5,340 nucleotides of DNA from an uncultured Phycisphaerales bacterium (lineage in GTDB: Bacteria > Planctomycetota > Phycisphaerae > Sedimentisphaerales > Anaerobacaceae). The translations under genes were made by a program, and so were the position numbers. Each line of letters begins with the position of its first letter. Position 1 is the first letter of the stretch. The DNA lies in the NCBI GenBank assembly GCA_937868145.1, contig CALMMH010000561.1:1-5340 (forward strand), written 5' to 3'. Positions 4,798-5,340 of this stretch are shown here, in pieces. Under the pieces are notes generated by a model. It ran no database searches and was not told where the DNA came from. It saw only the letters and a program-made list of their open reading frames with translations.

Positions 4798-5340
4798 TTC
4801 TCACGAGAGAACTCCGCTGGAATCCCTCGGCCCCGGGACGTTCTGTATCGTCAACGATGAACGCTCGCTGGGCCGACGGGCCGCGGCCCTGATCGAAGCG
4901 GAGTTGAAGCGGAAATCCGATCTGCTGTTGTGCGTTTCGTCGGGCCGGACGCCGACGGGAACGTATGACGCGATGGTCGCCGCCGCCCGGCGGACGCCAC
5001 GGCGTTTCGCGCAACTGAGACTGATCAAGATCGACGAATGGGCCGGTCTGCCCGCGGACCATCCGGCCAGTTGCGAACTCTATCTGCAGGAACATTTGGT
5101 CCGGCCGCTGGGAATTCCCAGGTCTCACTATGTGAGCTTGCAGGGCGATACCCCGGACCCGGCCGCTGAGTGCCGGCGAGTCGAGCGGTGGCTCGATCGA
5201 AACGGGCCAATCGACCTGTGCATCCTGGGACTCGGAGAGAACGGGCACGTCGCGCTCAACGAGCCCTCGAATGCGATGGAACCCGGAGTGCATGCGGTGC
5301 CGCTCTCCAGCCGGTCGCGGCAGCACCCGATGATTCGCAC
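4787..5340 (+). CDS. nagB: Glucosamine/galactosamine-6-phosphate deaminase-isomerase (NagB family), C-terminus cut by the window edge
   Basis: The frame is open from GTG 4787 to the window end, giving 184 complete codons of a family usually about 240-266 long. Family marks (PF01182) in order are the phosphate-binding SSGRTPTGTYDAMV (51-64), KIDEWAGLPADHPASCELYL (81-100) with the D83-E84 pair matching the catalytic MDEY region of E. coli NagB, GLGENGHVALNEP (148-160) and LSSRSR (173-178). The NGHxALNEP ending separates it from 6-phosphogluconolactonase, whose motif ends in a Ser/Leu/Phe-Pro pattern. His154 and Glu159 match the E. coli catalytic His143 and Glu148, while Asn152 stands at the Asp141 position. 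The expected reaction is conversion of an amino-sugar 6-phosphate to a ketose phosphate plus ammonia in the cytoplasm. The start overlaps the transporter gene by 11 bases, indicating coupled translation. The nagB symbol is a family-level call; a galactosamine-6-phosphate or novel specificity is possible. Confidence 0.88.
   Translation, partial: MKSDSHERTPLESLGPGTFCIVNDERSLGRRAAALIEAELKRKSDLLLCVSSGRTPTGTYDAMVAAARRTPRRFAQLRLIKIDEWAGLPADHPASCELYLQEHLVRPLGIPRSHYVSLQGDTPDPAAECRRVERWLDRNGPIDLCILGLGENGHVALNEPSNAMEPGVHAVPLSSRSRQHPMIR

Noticed and set aside
5108..5121. Perfect 14-base palindrome CTGGGAATTCCCAG
   Set aside because: It lies inside the NagB-like coding sequence, encodes ordinary residues of the protein (around L108-R112), and has no adjacent promoter or gene boundary, so chance is the best explanation.

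Overview
This GC-rich, densely packed bacterial window is the middle of a catabolic locus. It holds two divergently transcribed, tightly packed gene sets with a single short control region between them at about 2739-2796. A lipoprotein with a DUF1080 (3-keto-disaccharide hydrolase-like) domain points to a Gram-negative host. The combination of DUF1080, Gfo/Idh/MocA, RpiR and non-pyrrolysine MttB-family genes is typical of Planctomycetota, Verrucomicrobiota, Lentisphaerota and related candidate phyla. That assignment is inference from gene content, since no phylogenetic marker is present.

Leftward set (minus strand, in transcription order): an RpiR-type regulator (HTH_6 plus SIS domain, 2738-1974); an MttB-family methyltransferase (1977-544), coupled to the regulator by an ATGA overlap; and, 24 bases further on, the DUF1080 lipoprotein (519 to beyond base 1), which is cut by the window edge. 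Rightward set (plus strand): a Gfo/Idh/MocA dehydrogenase (2797-3903); an EamA/DMT-type membrane transporter (3904-4797) whose ATG directly follows the preceding stop; and a glucosamine-6-phosphate deaminase/isomerase-family gene (4787 to beyond 5340), which overlaps the transporter end and is also cut by the edge.

Reading the genes together (inference): a cytoplasmic regulator with a sugar-phosphate-binding SIS domain would control uptake by the EamA transporter, oxidation of a sugar or polyol by the Gfo/Idh/MocA enzyme, cleavage of keto-glycosides by the DUF1080 lipoprotein, and deamination or isomerisation of an amino-sugar phosphate by the NagB-like enzyme. The unusual member is the MttB-like protein, from a family that demethylates quaternary or tertiary methylamines using a corrinoid partner. 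Its presence suggests that the substrate may carry an N-methyl or other quaternary-amine group, or that the locus handles two linked substrates.

The divergent promoter region is the most striking non-coding element. A perfect inverted repeat (GTGTTGC-AAGA-GCAACAC) sits over the -35 regions of two opposed promoters. Both promoters have a TAAAAT -10 box placed so close to the start codon that both first genes probably give leaderless mRNAs. I see no RNA genes, mobile elements, CRISPR arrays or long non-coding stretches. The only gene-free intervals are the divergent promoter (about 58 bases) and the 24-base gap at 520-543.
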